From the NCBI GenBank assembly GCA_037576215.1, contig JBANDB010000013.1:372001-436000 (forward strand): 64,000 nt of DNA, written 5' to 3'. A program made the translations under genes and the position numbers. Of the stretch, positions 45,290-57,930 are shown piece by piece (position 1 is the stretch's first letter; each line of letters starts with the position of its first letter). The DNA is from Armillaria gallica. Taxonomy: Eukaryota; Basidiomycota; Agaricomycetes; Agaricales; Physalacriaceae. The notes under the pieces were generated by a model. It made no database searches. It had not been told where the DNA came from and saw only the letters and a list, made by a program, of their open reading frames with translations.

Positions 45290-47068
45290 TTGCCTGAGGT
45301 AGCTCTTGAACATGCAATATAAAGTTGATCATAAGTAAAGACTGGTATTTAAAGGTCAAGGCCCACATATTTTACAAATTGGCCTTAGGCTTTGTTGATG
45401 GACATTGCAAATGCAAGGTGAACAGGAAATTAGTGGCAAGAATATTAAAAAGAAACTTGGGCATGATGATCAGATGCAGTGAGCCAAATACAGGAAATAA
45501 AGACAGCTTTTCCATTGTGATCACCACTAATAATTTGTGCTTCTAAAACATATATAGACATTCAAAGAATAATAAGGCATATACCATTAGTGGGATCAAT
45601 GTTGCGTAAGAGAATAATTGGAGCCCCAATTTTTAGATGAAGTTCACTAGGAGGTAAAAGAGATGAATTTAGAGAGCAAAGAACTTCAATAGATATGGGG
45701 GGATTATAAGTATTAAAAAAAGCATCAGTACTAGTCTCATTGATAATCTCATTAGCACTGAGAAAAGATGAAGTTTCTCCTGACATAAGATTCAGAATGT
45801 ATTCATTTGCATCTGCAACATCATTGTTTCTTAAAGCAAGTATTGTGCTATTCAGAAAATATTCAAAAGGTGGTGGTGGAGTACTTTCAATACCATAATA
45901 TACAAAGAAGATAAGATCTTTAATAGCATTGACATATAGCTCTGGTGAAAGTGGAATAGATGTAGAATCAGTTTGAGATAAAAGATCAAAGCCTTGGCCG
46001 ATATATAGTAGCCAAGATACAAAGGTTTTTAAGTTATTAAAGTTTGAAGGAGAGAAATAACCTGATGATTCAGTATTAGTGTCTAAATGTTAGAGAAGGT
46101 GCATATTTTTAATAAGGCACAGTATATAGATATGTTTCCATATTAGAAAGAATAGTAAAGATACTCTGATTATATCAGTATGTTTACCTCCAGGAACAAT
46201 TGGCAAAGTTTGCTGAAAGACACCATCAAAAACAACAATGATTCTGCTAAAAAGATTTTTTGAGTTTTTGAGATCACAACAGGTTTATTCAACTGCTTCT
46301 GCTGCATATAACATATAGCAATTTCTGTATTAAATTTTTCAGATTCTTGATTATAATTGAGTTGATCAGTTATCAAAGGATTAAGAGCATGCATGACTCA
46401 ATCTCTTTGAGAATAGGGCATAGAGAAATAATTGTAGCAGAGTGATTTTCCAGATTCAAAAAAAATTATATCAAGTAAATATAAGCTATAATCATAATGA
46501 TCATCAAGAGAAGGATTTCTAATTCCAAGTATGTGAAGTTGAGGAACAATATTATCAGTGATATAATAATGAAATTCATTTTGTAATCTAGCTGAGTCTG
46601 AAAGAGCACAGCATGTACAAATAGTGACAGATAAATAGTAAAGTTGGCAACCTGTTTTCATTTCTAAACTCTCTAATAAACATAATCTCTATTCACCATC
46701 ATCCTGAAGTAATGCTCTTACAAGACAGGCTTCATAATATGTTGGATAGATGATATCATTATATTTATAAAGATCTGCATATGAAGTTGAACCTTTGACA
46801 ATAGTGTGAAGTGTACGCAAATAAAATTGTTTACCAGCATTTGGAGAAACAAATTGCATTTTTTCAATAGTATAGATACCTTGTTGAACTTGTCGAGTCC
46901 ATTTATAATATATTGCATTCCAAACAAATTTTAATGAAAACTCTTGGTAAGTCAATTGGTGTGCAACTTTACAAATATTAAAATCATTGCTGGCATTAAC
47001 TGCAAAGAAAGCAGGCAATGTTGATTTCTATTTTTCAATCTGTTCTTGAATAGAGTCTGGAGAGTGTT
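45290..47068 (-). mobile_element. Helitron fragment: degenerate Pif1-like helicase
   Basis: Minus-strand order matches the helicase half of Helitron RepHel. 47030-46689: STLPAFFAVNAS, TYQEFSLKFVWN, FVSPNAGKQFYLRTLH, YEACLVRALLQDDGE. 46661-46398: LQNEFHYYI and DYSLYLLDIIFFESGKSL. About 46215-46170: FDGVFQQTLPIVPGG (the GGDFRQ box, degenerate). 46060-45562: SWLLYIGQGFD, FLSANEII and LKIGAPIILLRNIDPTNGIC. About 45440-45390: a worn version of the final LAFAMTINKSQGQT-like box. Walker A is missing (deletion near 46200), as are the Rep nuclease and both termini. Non-autonomous remnant, cut at 47068 by LTR D2. Confidence 0.8.
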
Positions 47069-47790
47069 TGTTATGTGCATGCCACAGACCTCCACTTCGC
47101 ACTGACTTAAGCATAGACTTCATCTCAACAGATCACACTATCGGACCTCCATGGCCTCCAGCCACTCACCATTTACTTACACCATTTAACATTTCATTTT
47201 AATTTGATTTTACTATTTTATATATTAAATCTAGAATCCAAATTCGGTAGCAAACAAACCTCCATTGGATTCCATTGGACTCTGACTCAGATTACCTACT
47301 TATATATATACTGTAGAATTACTTGTAGATACTCAATTTGAATATCAACTTGGTTTAGCTAAATTTCTCTCTGACTTCAAATCTAAATTCTATTACTCTG
47401 AAGTCTGTGGCCTTTGCTCTGTTGGACTATCTTTGCTCCATCCAAACCTTTGCTCTCTATGGACTCCACTCCGCAATCCTATCCCAGGGCTTCAGCTCAA
47501 GGGTGATGTTGCTAATAGCTTCACCAAAGCCCACACACTCTGTGTAGCCTACGAGTGAGTAAATCGAATGAGAGCACATGTACACACCTACAGAGACCCG
47601 AGTGGCACCAGGAACACTAAAACAGAGTGGCACAGAAAGAACAAAGCAGATAGCACAAGTCTGAGAGCCAAGAATTGCCAAGGCTAGGGAGAACAATCTA
47701 AGCAGTGACCGAGAATGGCAAATTTCATCAGAATATACAAAGCACCATGCATGAATCACAACAGAATAGTACGCCGAGGCGTTGCCCCCC
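47069..47790 (+). repeat. LTR D2 (gypsy LTR family D), junction between Helitron and gypsy-2
   Basis: Starts TGTTATGTGCATGCC at 47069 and is homologous to D3 (61234) and, inverted, to D1 (15838-16362) up to the GCTTCACCAAAGCCCACACAC stretch at about 47525. Beyond that D2 carries about 250 bp not present in D1. The right boundary is inferred from where the gypsy-2 RT resumes (about 47790). No TSD recognised. Confidence 0.65.
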
Positions 47791-48846
47791 TCATCTAGTG
47801 TTCTCTCATCGTATCCAATGTATAAATCTAGTGTAGCTCCACAGGATCTCCCCGCAAAGTGTTCAGCGAGCTCGTCAGTTGCCAAAGGTACTCCCGAGTG
47901 CTTTATTGTTACAGTGTTCAAGGGTTCCAGACTATGTATGAGTTGGAGGCTCTTGCCATCTTTCTTGACAACACAGAACTAGTGCGAGTGGTACAAGGAG
48001 TTTGAGGGCTCGTACACACCAGCCTGTATCTTCATCTGTATGATCTTGCAGACCTCGTCAAATATTTCCAGTGGAATCGGGATATTCTTCTGCACCCAGG
48101 GTGTATGCTCTATTATCAAGATAGTTACAGGTGGAAAGTATTCTGCCTTGAAGGCACCTCACTCGGTATCGTCTCAGGCAAACCCCATGTTTTGCTCCAT
48201 TATAAAATGATGCATAAGCTTTCTTTCTTCGGGCCATAAGAATTCCTCTTTATGCACTTTATCAATCTGCTTTTTTCTTTCTATTGTGTACCTCCCAGTT
48301 GGTGTGAAGTCAAGCAGCTGCTCACTAAGGACTGGCATATCTTTCAAGGAGTCTCCCTTGATATCCCACTCAATTCTGAATTCTGAGGGCAACCCTCCTG
48401 TTACTGGCATCACCTTCTGTGCTACTGACTTGTATTTCCTTGTCATGAACATGTCCTTGACCAAACCGACTGGCAGGGGAGTATATGACAGATCAACTTC
48501 CCTGTGGAAGTAAGTCCTAATCTACGTGTCTCTGTTGTTCGTGAATATCTCTGATATCTTTAAATGCCCCAAAATACGAGGACAATGTTTTGCATGCCTC
48601 TTTGTCTTCACTGCTCACCAGTGAGCTTGTGACTGCATAGGTCGCTTGTAATTCTTCTCTTCTAAATTTCTTCGATCCTGTCAGTAGAGCATAGCCACCG
48701 ATCAAGAAGTCTCCATCATATTTCTCGTCTATAATTAGAGCCAGCTCTCCTTGATCGTCGATCAAATCATCAATCACTGAAAACCCTGCTCGACTTCCCA
48801 TTGCATGACATGGTGCTGGCCACATGGGAACATTGGTACCATTGCA
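47791..48846 (-). pseudogene. gypsy-2 spacer and truncated reverse transcriptase
   Basis: Minus-strand blocks: VIDDLIDDQGELALIIDE and LTGSKKFRREELQATYAV (48780-48650); 48464-48174 (SEFRIEWDIKGDSLKDMP, RKLMHHFIMEQNMGFA), both homologous to gypsy-1; then RT (about 48010-47795) with FCVVKKDGKSLQLIHSLEPL and motif A LDLYIGYDERTLDE, after which the sequence ends at D2. Frameshifts separate the blocks. Confidence 0.85.
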
Positions 48847-48848
48847 CT

Positions 48849-51660
48849 CTACAGTGAATTCAGGTCTTTTATTTTTATCACTTGTCCACCATCCGTGTTG
48901 TTAAATACCGTGCTCGAAGTTAGCACATTGAACAGTCTCTCTAGCAATACATTGTACATGGGATCACATATAATGTGTACTTGTAGATACACTGTAATAT
49001 CACCGAATAGGAACAGCACATTCTTGGCCATGCCCAGCGATTTCTCTACTTGTTTGTTTGCTGATTGCATGTTAATGATTATATCAGGATCATAAATCAG
49101 CCCCAGGCAATCCACGATACGTTCAGCCATCGAGACGATTTGAGAGCCAGTATCATACAAGCTCTCTAGCTTCTCTACGCCATTGATGAGTGGGAATACT
49201 GAGCGTATGGCTTGGGAATCCTTGGCTACATATACAGCCTTGGGTTCTTCCCCTCGCTCTGCCACCTTGTTCACATATTGCAAGAATGGATCTTGCCAAA
49301 CTAGTGAGCCCACGGGCATGCCATTTCTCATTTCCATCGACATCATAAAACTACTGATGAAGAGTAGCTTCGAAATATGAATTGCTCCTCCTGGCAATCC
49401 TTCCACCTCTTCCACCTCAACTCCTTCAAAGGGTAAGACTTGTTCTGTCTCCTCGCCTTCTACACCTTCCTCTTCCTCATCAGGATTTTCCTCGATGAAG
49501 TATCCAAATTGCTGCTTTCCTCCCTTTCCCTTCTTGCCAAATGCAATCCATTTCAGGGTAAGCTTGCTTTTTACATTGTCTCGTAATTTTGACAACAAGA
49601 GGAGCTTGCCAACAGTTATTGGCACCTCCATATTTATGACCCTTTCCATGACTTCCACTTGATCGCCTCGTTCCTGGATTGGTGCCCTGATTTTATACAC
49701 GGGTTCCTTTGAGTCTGGGTGGTACAGTGTGTACCCCTTCTTGATGTCTTTCTTTTTCTCTAGACCTCCCTCTCCTTCCGTTGTTGGGTTGCCACACACG
49801 TTAAAGAAACCTTTAGGTATGCATGGGACTACCTGTGGCATAGGTATAACCTTGGGTGCAGGGCCCATCCACACTTGCTTATTTTTCACCATAGGCTCAT
49901 CATCCTCATCATCCTCAACCTCTTTGACCATTACTTTCTTCTTCTCAACCACTTCTCCACCGGTTTTCTTTTGGTTTTTGTTTACATCCTCCAGGGGTGA
50001 TGGTGAACCAGACCTGGCAACTCCACTAGTCTTGCTTTGGCTCCCGCCCACTTTCATTGAACATTTATAAAAACCCTGCTTCCTTTCTTCTTCTGTAGGG
50101 AGCTCTTTGCTGGCTTCATCTAGTTCGTACCCTCTACTTCTTGTCTGAGAACCTGGTGCCACATTCACATTTTGTGACCTCAGCTCATATAGTTCGCCCT
50201 CCAAATCTTGTTTTTCTTGGAGCAACGTCACTAAAGAGCCAGTCACATTTAGGAGGCCAGGGGTCAGAGACCCGGTGATTAACACATTCTGGCTTATGTT
50301 CTTCTCCTGTCGTGAATAATACTCATTGATCCAGTTCTTGGGGAGGGGATCTTTTATATCTGCTGGGAATTCGCCTCCATCAGGAAGACGCGCCCTTCCT
50401 CGCACCATTACTATTTTTCCTGCGTTAAGATAGTCCATTCTTGTTGGACAATCAGCATTCATGTGTCCATTTTCTCCACAGAACCAGCACTCCAGCCTAC
50501 TTAGCGAGCTTGCTCCAGTGTTCATTTGTCTGGGCACACTGCTGAAGCCAGGCTGTGCCAGGCACGTATTGTATGGGTTATACTGCTGTGCCTGTATCTA
50601 CTGCTGCTGTTGCTGCAAGAAACTCATACTTGTCTTCTGCTGCTTGACAAAGGCTTTTTCTAAAGCCACTATATGCTGCCACTCCTGTTGTGCCTGCTGT
50701 GCCTGCTGCTCGAATATGTCTTTCATCAAGGCCAGAATGCCTCCTATGTCCTCTTGTTTTACTGCAGCTTCATTAGCACTCGCATTACTTCTGTTGCTTG
50801 TGCAGACTCCATGCAATTCTCTTATACTAGAAGCGGCTGTATCTAGCCCACAGGCTTCATCTTGCTTCCTATCCATTGATGAAAACACTCCTTGGAGTAC
50901 GTCAAGACCACTGGCCATAACTTCTTCCAGGGTATAGGGATTTGCAGGATCTCTGTAGGTTTTCCCTGCTGGTGGATTCAGCCTCTCCAGCCGTAGCTTC
51001 ATCAAGTTGTATAACCCATCAGACATTGGAGTGAGAAACTGATCCACCAGTTCTCTGTTCGAACATACATCTTCACTCTTGAGAACCACCGCTAGGACTT
51101 GGAATTCTCGTTTGGAAGACATGTAATCTGATCTCTCTTGGATCAGAGAGAGCCTGTATCAACATACGAGTTGTTTCATTTCCTGCATAGCATCACGATC
51201 GCCAGCCAGGGTGCTGTCATAACTACCCAGTATATCTTTCTTAAACTCCTCGAATGTGTCCTTCATGTAATGCTCTAGAACTTTCCACTGCTTTTCTGTC
51301 TTGATGTCGGTATAGATGACAGTGTACTTCTTCTTTTCTGCATCAGTTGTTACAGTACTTTTATCAAATAACTCCTCTAATCTCAAGAAGAATATTTCTA
51401 GCTCTTCAGGATCTGTTGAGCTCTCAAATCTAGGTGTGGACTTTTCATTCGGTCCAGGCATAGATGGCGCCGTGGTGATATTACTATAGAATGGGGGTAT
51501 GAAATATCTCAGGTTTGTATTAGGTTGTGAGCTCACAGTGGGAGCTCTGACAGTTCCTGCAGGACCAGGAATACCAGAACTACTCAAACACCTTTGATTA
51601 ATGTAAACTGGAGCAGGTTCTTGCCGTGTTTGGATGTCTGCATTGGATTTACCCTTCTTA
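48849..51660 (-). pseudogene. gypsy-2 gag and aspartic protease
   Basis: Three collinear frames: 51587-51159 (gag; SSTDPEELEIFFLRLEELF), 51122-50598 (KSEDVCSNRELVDQFLTP, Gln-rich coiled segment) and 50537-48849 (562 residues). The last has the CCHC knuckle CWFCGENGHMNADC at about 50500, a long Lys/Glu-rich linker, and the retropepsin active site LYDTGSQIV at about 49150. The frames are separated by single stops, at about 51156 (TGA) and 50596 (TAG after a CAG run), both explicable as C-to-T changes, so the original was one gag-PR polyprotein. Upstream frame without stop begins near 51660. Confidence 0.87.
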
Positions 51661-51964
51661 GCTGCATGTCCTGCTGCTGCAAAGAGGTATATTGGTTGAA
51701 CACTTAGTCCTCATGCTGCTTTCGCTGATCTAGTCTTCGGTTCTCTAGGCTGAGATGGTCCTTGTACTGGTGGTACACATGGATAGTCAATCTCTTTTGT
51801 GAGGTAGTACCCTCAGTGTCGGAGGCGTTTTGATTAGGAACTCGTCCAATGGATTTAATTCTTGGCAGAATTTTGGATAAGCTTAATGTAGCTTTGTCAC
51901 ACCGAGTAGTGAGTTGTTAAGACAAATCACGATACTATCAATGCACAAATGAAGACTCCCCCTT

Positions 51965-51977
51965 GCGGTGGGCTCCA
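51965..51977 (-). promoter_or_regulatory. gypsy-2 primer-binding site
   Basis: On the minus strand, two bases after the LTR end (TCA), the sequence is TGGAGCCCACCGC, the position and TGG start expected for a tRNA 3'-end complement. The tRNA was not identified. Confidence 0.6.
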
Positions 51978-51979
51978 AA

Positions 51980-53696
51980 TGACGAGGCTGGTGATGGGCA
52001 CCCGTGAAACTGGGCACAGCCTAGCATGAACACACACAAAACCTATACTCAATCCCACAAAACACACACATGCAATCTCCTTAAGTGCAGAGGGGAGCAA
52101 GGATTTTAATTCTACTTGCATGCTGACAGTATCTCAAGTTATCTCAGTGAGCTCGCTAGGACGATACACACAACACCGTAGTACTATCAAGCTAATCTCA
52201 ACTTCTCTATCTCTTCAGAGCTTTTCACAAGAGAGCACAGTTAACCACGCAACCCTCGAGGCAAAGGATATTTCAAAAAACAAAACACACGGATACATGG
52301 ATCCACAAAATGACCAAGTTCAGTCAGTGAGCTCACTAAGTACAACCTGCTGCAAGATCCAATCTGCACACGACACTGCCTTTTCTCTTAGTTGCTAAAC
52401 CTGACTTCCAAACTCATCACGATGGAGGCCCTCAGCGCTCCCACTCAAATCTCAATTATTCTCAAAACCGTCCCCACAAGTCCTCACACACAGTGTGCTC
52501 GCCTTAACAACGATGCCATGAGGGCCAACTGTGCACACCTGTCACATGTCATGTAACTGCTAGAACAGCTCAATCTGGCTGATTCTCTTGCAACTACTTC
52601 TAGACCTACACAGAGGCTGGCACAATACAATTTCTCTTTCTTACACTGACCAGAAAAGGAACAGAGCTTTCTCTCAGATGTAACCAAATAAACTTCTTGA
52701 GACAGGCACAGCATTGCTGCTTCCAAATCTCTTTCTTATCTCAAGTAAACTGAAGTTTCTATCCAAAATTTCTCTCTTATTCAATTTCTCTGTGAGCTCA
52801 CTGAACTTGCATTGTAGCCAAGGCTCGAAGTCACTAACTCTTATGCGGCACAACAAGTCCAGATCCAAACTGAAACTTTATTATGTTACATGGGAGGTAG
52901 GTAGCTTGGCTTAATATATGAAAATCTACTCTACTTATACTACAGGAGATTGATTATTACAAATGGATTTTTAGTAATTCACTTCTTTTTCGGCCGGATA
53001 TTCTTCATCCAAGTTGGCACAGTGCTCTAGGCAACGCGCCACTTGTTTCTCTTTCTAGTAGTCTCAAAGAGCTAAGTGATGTCGACGTCGCTTGCCCTTG
53101 CAGCAGAGTAGCTCGTGAGTGTGCACTCAATAGCTGCTTAATCCTTGATCACTGATCACACTTCGTATTCAGCTTTCGGGTCTGCTCTGAAGGTGACAGC
53201 ATCATATTCTAGATCCGGTAACCAAGAAATGCTTCAGCTTCCCACCCTGCTCGCTATTTCCATCAGCTGAAGTCTATTTCTAGACCATGCCTGGGGTTCT
53301 CTTGATTACCCCATGCGTGATATCATTTTTCCGGATCTCCAGGGACCATGTGTCATAGATTACAGACGTGTCATTATCTAAATTAGCCTCAGCCTGCATA
53401 CAAGCACATCCCACTCCAGCTGAGTCCTCTATTGCAAACAGGTGGTTTGGCAAGCTAGCTCGCCCTTCAGCCTTGTTGCCATGCATGCCATGCCCATAAG
53501 GTACAGTGCAATGACAAAGTCCTTATGTTTTAATTCCATTCCTTCTTTTTCTATTATAGAGCTCTCTACCTCAGTGACCTTGCTTCCTCATGTGCCACTT
53601 GCACTGTCAGCCCGCTTGCGATACCTCTGCATTGCTAATGTGTAAGGTATGACATTTTTGCAAAATTACACTCTTAGACATGCTGCACGCAAGACA
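51980..53696 (-). repeat. gypsy-2 5' LTR (LTR B)
   Basis: A 1717-bp LTR, TG (53696) to CA (51980) on the minus strand, followed by a primer-binding site. It aligns with LTR A and LTR C and provides the uninterrupted target sequence showing the TA insertion site of the Tc1-like element in LTR A. It retains more CG dinucleotides than A or C, so it is the youngest copy. Confidence 0.88.
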
Positions 53697-56459
53697 CCGC
53701 AGCTCTGGCTCACTTATAATCAGGCATTTCATGGTGACTGTCTGGTGATATTGGTACAAGACAGAGTACTTCATGTCAATCCCCAAGCTGTATGCTGGGT
53801 TCCAATAATAGATTTCACTCTGACCCATGATGAGCTGGCATTGGGCATGCTCAAGGGAATGGCTTTCACTTGTATGTAAGCATCTTATATTCATGTGCAT
53901 CAGATACCTGATTGGTTACTACAGCCAGCTCTCATTCTTATGCTGCTCAAATACAGATATTGGGCAGATGATGTGTCTGGAGCCTGCAGTAAGCAATATC
54001 AGAAGCATATCAATGTTTACACAATGAATGCCAATCTACCTGGAAGACTCCAAGAGTATTTTGTATGGTTTGTATCAACGTCACAACATGCAGGAGCACT
54101 TGAACAGCTAAAGGTAGTCATGCAAATAGTCAAGTACATGCACACATGAAAATCTATCAATGAGATACGGTATCTAATCAATTACACTCAGGGTAAGCCA
54201 TTCTCAACTGATATCAACCTTCAATGCCACCACACAATGCCCATGTGGTTTTTGTCTGCAGATTCCAGATCTGCCAGCAGATAACCCACAGCAGGCAGAA
54301 GAAGCATCTCATATTGGACATCAGGGCAACTGTAAGTGCCGTGAATTTTTGGTTGGCAGTGAGAGTGGTTTCAAGGCAACTCCTGATGGATACCATGACT
54401 TCTATGAAGTATAACCTTCTGTTTCATGTAAATCAAGCACCAGTGGCTAATAGACATGTTTGGATAGGCTGGAAAACCACAGAATGTCAAGGAAATTCGA
54501 CCCTGTGTGCTCGAACAGATCTATCTCACTACTTTTGGAGTGGAATCCAAAGTTGATGCTCTCCAAACTAAGACTAGAACTAAGGACAAGATTTCTCAGC
54601 ATTGGATCGGCATTCTCATAGCAAAGGCATGTACTCAGCAGGCTGATCATCCACAAAAAACCCATGCCAGTATCTCCACTGAGCTTTTAGAATGGCTGGC
54701 AATGCAGACAAGCCAGCCTTACAATCCCCTTTTAGATGTTGAATGTAAGTGGGTTCTTGCTCTCAGAAACCTTCTTGAGTTACAATTTGACACCCAATTT
54801 AGTCCTAGATCCATTGCAGGACACCCTGGCTGAGATACTTCACACAATTCTGTTTGGGATTGAAAAATATGGCTCGCACTGGCTACATTTGTCCCAGTCA
54901 CCAACACAACAAGAGACCTTTACTACTTGACTTCAGGCCACAGACATTGATGGTCTGAATGTTCCTCCAATTCAAGCTGAGTACATGATGCAATATCACA
55001 ATGTGCTTATCAGCAAGCATTTTAAGACACTCATTCAAACTACAAGCTTTTATATTCACGACCTTGGCACTCCTGACCAGTTTACGTTAGCACAGGCTCT
55101 TGGAGAGCTTGCCACACTCTTATGAATCCCAACGATCCCCAATTTAATGCAGTATCTGGTATGCAGACATTGTTAGCTTTTCTGCTCACACTTCGATCTG
55201 ATGTGTCTTTGAACCAGGAAGACCTCCAGGTGCTCATCGGGAATGTACTGGATGCATTTGCAAATATCAACGCATCCAAAATTCTCATTAAGATCAAACT
55301 TCATGTTCTTGTTCATCTTCCCAAGCACATTCGGCATCGCAGGCCTGCTGTTCATTTTTCCACTGAAATATACAAATGTTTTAATGCTGTCTTTCACATG
55401 TGCTCTGTACTCAGCAACCATCAGTCACCAAGTCATGACATTGCTATCAAATTTATTGACTTAGACCATGTCAAACATGTCCTGAGTGGTGGATACTGGC
55501 TACAAGGATCACAGTGGGTCACAGCTGGTTGTGACATACAAAGTATCTTGTTTGAGAACCCAGTCATCCAGAGACATCTTGGCTGGGTACCATTATCAGG
55601 CAGAACTCCAGGACTTATTAAAGGGCTGCTGCGTAACAAGCAGAAAGTGCTGACAACTGAGCAGATGCTGTTACCTAGGTGCACCAATCCAAGATCCCAA
55701 GTCTGCCATTCCTCATGTCAACAGTGGGTAGAAGGGACTGTAGTGACCTTGCAATCTGAGGATGTTTGCCATCTTGATTCATGGTGTATTTTTCGCTTCG
55801 ATGGAGCTAATGAGGTGCACACATTCTCTGTATTAAACTGTTGAGCTTACATTGGTATTACAAGGATGGACCTCAAGCTTGACATGAGGAACAAACAGCT
55901 CAAGTTTGAGCAGGGCCAAGCTAGTGGTGCAGTAGTGGCACTGTGTTGCATCCATTTTGTACAAGCGAGTAATACTGATGTTTGCAGACTTCGTAGTATA
56001 TCTCCATCGAAGTTTTCACTCTCTCCTCATTGTGCAGGACTCGGTTTTCATGACCCACCCACCTGCACCCTTGTTAGTTATAGCTGTGAGGGTTCATTGT
56101 CTGCTGCATCGCGTCTCCAGCTGTTGGTCAGTCATCAACCTCCCAAACACCTGGGTTCCCTGTCCATCAGTTGGCGACATTTCAGTCACCCTTCCAGCTG
56201 AGGGAAGGGAAGCCAGAAGTCACCTCAGCAGGAAACTCACTCCCAAAACCCAAGATACCCTGTATCTTGGTCTCTCACTCACTCACGCTCCCTCTGCCAC
56301 ATCTAATGGTCACCATCTAGCTTGGTGAGACAGTGGCCTTTGTTGGAAGGATCAAGCAAATCCTTCTTCCTGAAACAACTGGTCATCAAGGGCAGGGGTA
56401 TGTGATTCTGCAGCAGTTTTCTATTGGGGAAGCATTTCATTTCCATCTACAAATGCCAG

Positions 56460-57930
56460 TGTCATGCCTGCAGCATGTCTAAGGGTGTAATTTTGCAAAA
56501 ATGTCATACCTTACACATTAGCAATGCAGAGGCATTGCAAGTGGGCTGACAGTGCAAGTGGCATGTGAAGAAGCAAGGTCACCAAGGTAGAGAGCTCTAT
56601 AATAGAAAAAGAAGCAATGGAATTAAAACATAAGGACTTCGTCATCACACTGTACCTTATGGGCATGCATGGCAACAAAGCATTTCTTGGTTACCAGGTT
56701 TAGAATATGATGCTGTCACCTTTGGAGCAGACCCAAAAGCTGAATACAAAGTATGATTGGTGATCAAGGATTAAGCAGCTATTGAGTGCATGCCAATGAG
56801 CTACTCTGTTGCTTGAGTGAGTGGCGTAGATGCTGCTTAGTTCTTTGGAACTACTAAAAAGAGGAGAAAGCGGTGCATTGCCTAGAGCGCTGTAACAGTT
56901 CAGACAAGGGAGTATTGGCTGACAACAAGTTAAATTACTAAAAAGCTGTTTGTAACAATCAATTACCTGTAGTATAAGTAGAGTAGAAATTCATGTAATA
57001 AGCAAGCTACATACCCCCCACATACCATAATAAAGTTTCAGTTCAGATCTGGACTTGTTGCGCTGCATAAGAGTTAGTAACTTCAAGTCTCAGCTATAAC
57101 ACAAGTTTAGCAAGCTCACAGAGAAATTGAATAAGAGAGAAATTTTGGTTTACTTGAAATAAGAAAGAGATTTGGAGGCAGTGACACTGCACCAGTCTTG
57201 AGAAAGTTTCCTTGGTTACATCTGAGAGAAAGCTCTGTTCCTTTTCTGGTTCAGTGTAGAAAGAGAAATTGTGTTGTGTTGGCCTTTGTATAGGTCTTGA
57301 GTAGTTTGCAAGGGAATCAGTCAGATTGAGCTGTTCTAGCAGTTGCACGAAGTGTGACAGGCACTGCATGATGGCTTTGATATGTGAGGCTGAAATATTG
57401 AAATTGAAAGATATTTATTTTTAGCCAGTTTTTAGCCTAAAATATCAAAGAGATATGCACAATATCTTTTCTATATTTGTGATTTTATCCAGTTTTGAGG
57501 TGATTTTCACAAATATAGAAAAGATATTAAGCATATTTCTTTGATATTTTAAGTTAAAAACTAGCTAAAAATAAATATCTTTCGATTTCAATATTTCAGC
57601 CTCATATATCAAAGCTATCATGCAGTGAGGTGTGCACAGTTGGACCTCGTGGCACTATTGTTAGAGCATGCTCTCTTGTAAAAAGCTTTGAGGAAATAGA
57701 GAATTGGAGATCAGCTGGATAATTATACATTGTTACATGCATCATTCTAGTGAGCTCACTGAGATATATTGAGATACTGTCAGCACACAAGTGGAATTAA
57801 ATTCCTTGCTCCCCTCTGCACTTAAGGAGATTGTGTGTGTGTGTGTGTTTTGTGGGATTGAGTGTAGGTTTTGTGTGTGTTCATGCTAGGCCATGCTCAG
57901 TTTCATGGGTGCCCATCACCAGCCTCGTCA
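56460..57930 (+). mobile_element. Solo LTR C (gypsy-2 family) inserted in gene T
   Basis: Begins TGTCATGCC (56460) and ends CGTCA (57930); homologous to LTR A and B but with two internal deletions (near 56682 and 57668), leaving about 1.2 kb after removing the nested MITE. Flanks CCAG (56456-56459) and CTGG (57931-57934) differ by two transitions. The gene T frame resumes beyond the LTR. Confidence 0.8.
57362..57627. mobile_element. 266-bp foldback MITE, CACTG ends, 3-bp TSD, inside LTR C
   Basis: Nearly palindromic over its entire length: CACTGCATGATGGCTTTGAT at the left, and on the other strand CACTGCATGATAGCTTTGAT at the right, continuing through GGCTGAAATATTGAAAT and GATATTTATTTTTAGC. 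AGG flanks both sides (57359-57361, 57628-57630), and LTR A at about 14868 shows the empty site with one AGG. CACTG ends and a 3-bp TSD fit CACTA-type elements. Transcripts would form a long hairpin. Confidence 0.88.

Larger units (their letters stand above)
47791..53696 (-). mobile_element. Ty3/gypsy retrotransposon gypsy-2, 3'-truncated, with 5' LTR
   Basis: From high to low coordinates: 5' LTR B (53696-51980), primer-binding site, gag with zinc knuckle, aspartic protease, a long spacer, and the start of RT up to motif A, where it stops at LTR D2. RNase H, integrase and the 3' LTR are gone. LTR A and LTR C in this window are solo copies of the same LTR. The 5' flank (CCGC at 53697) is the basidiomycete transposase gene T. 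Confidence 0.88.

Noticed and set aside
49729..50070. Plus-strand open frames opposite gypsy-2 gag (for example 49729-50070, 50461-50937)
   Set aside because: Antisense shadows of the gag-protease frame, with low-complexity composition.
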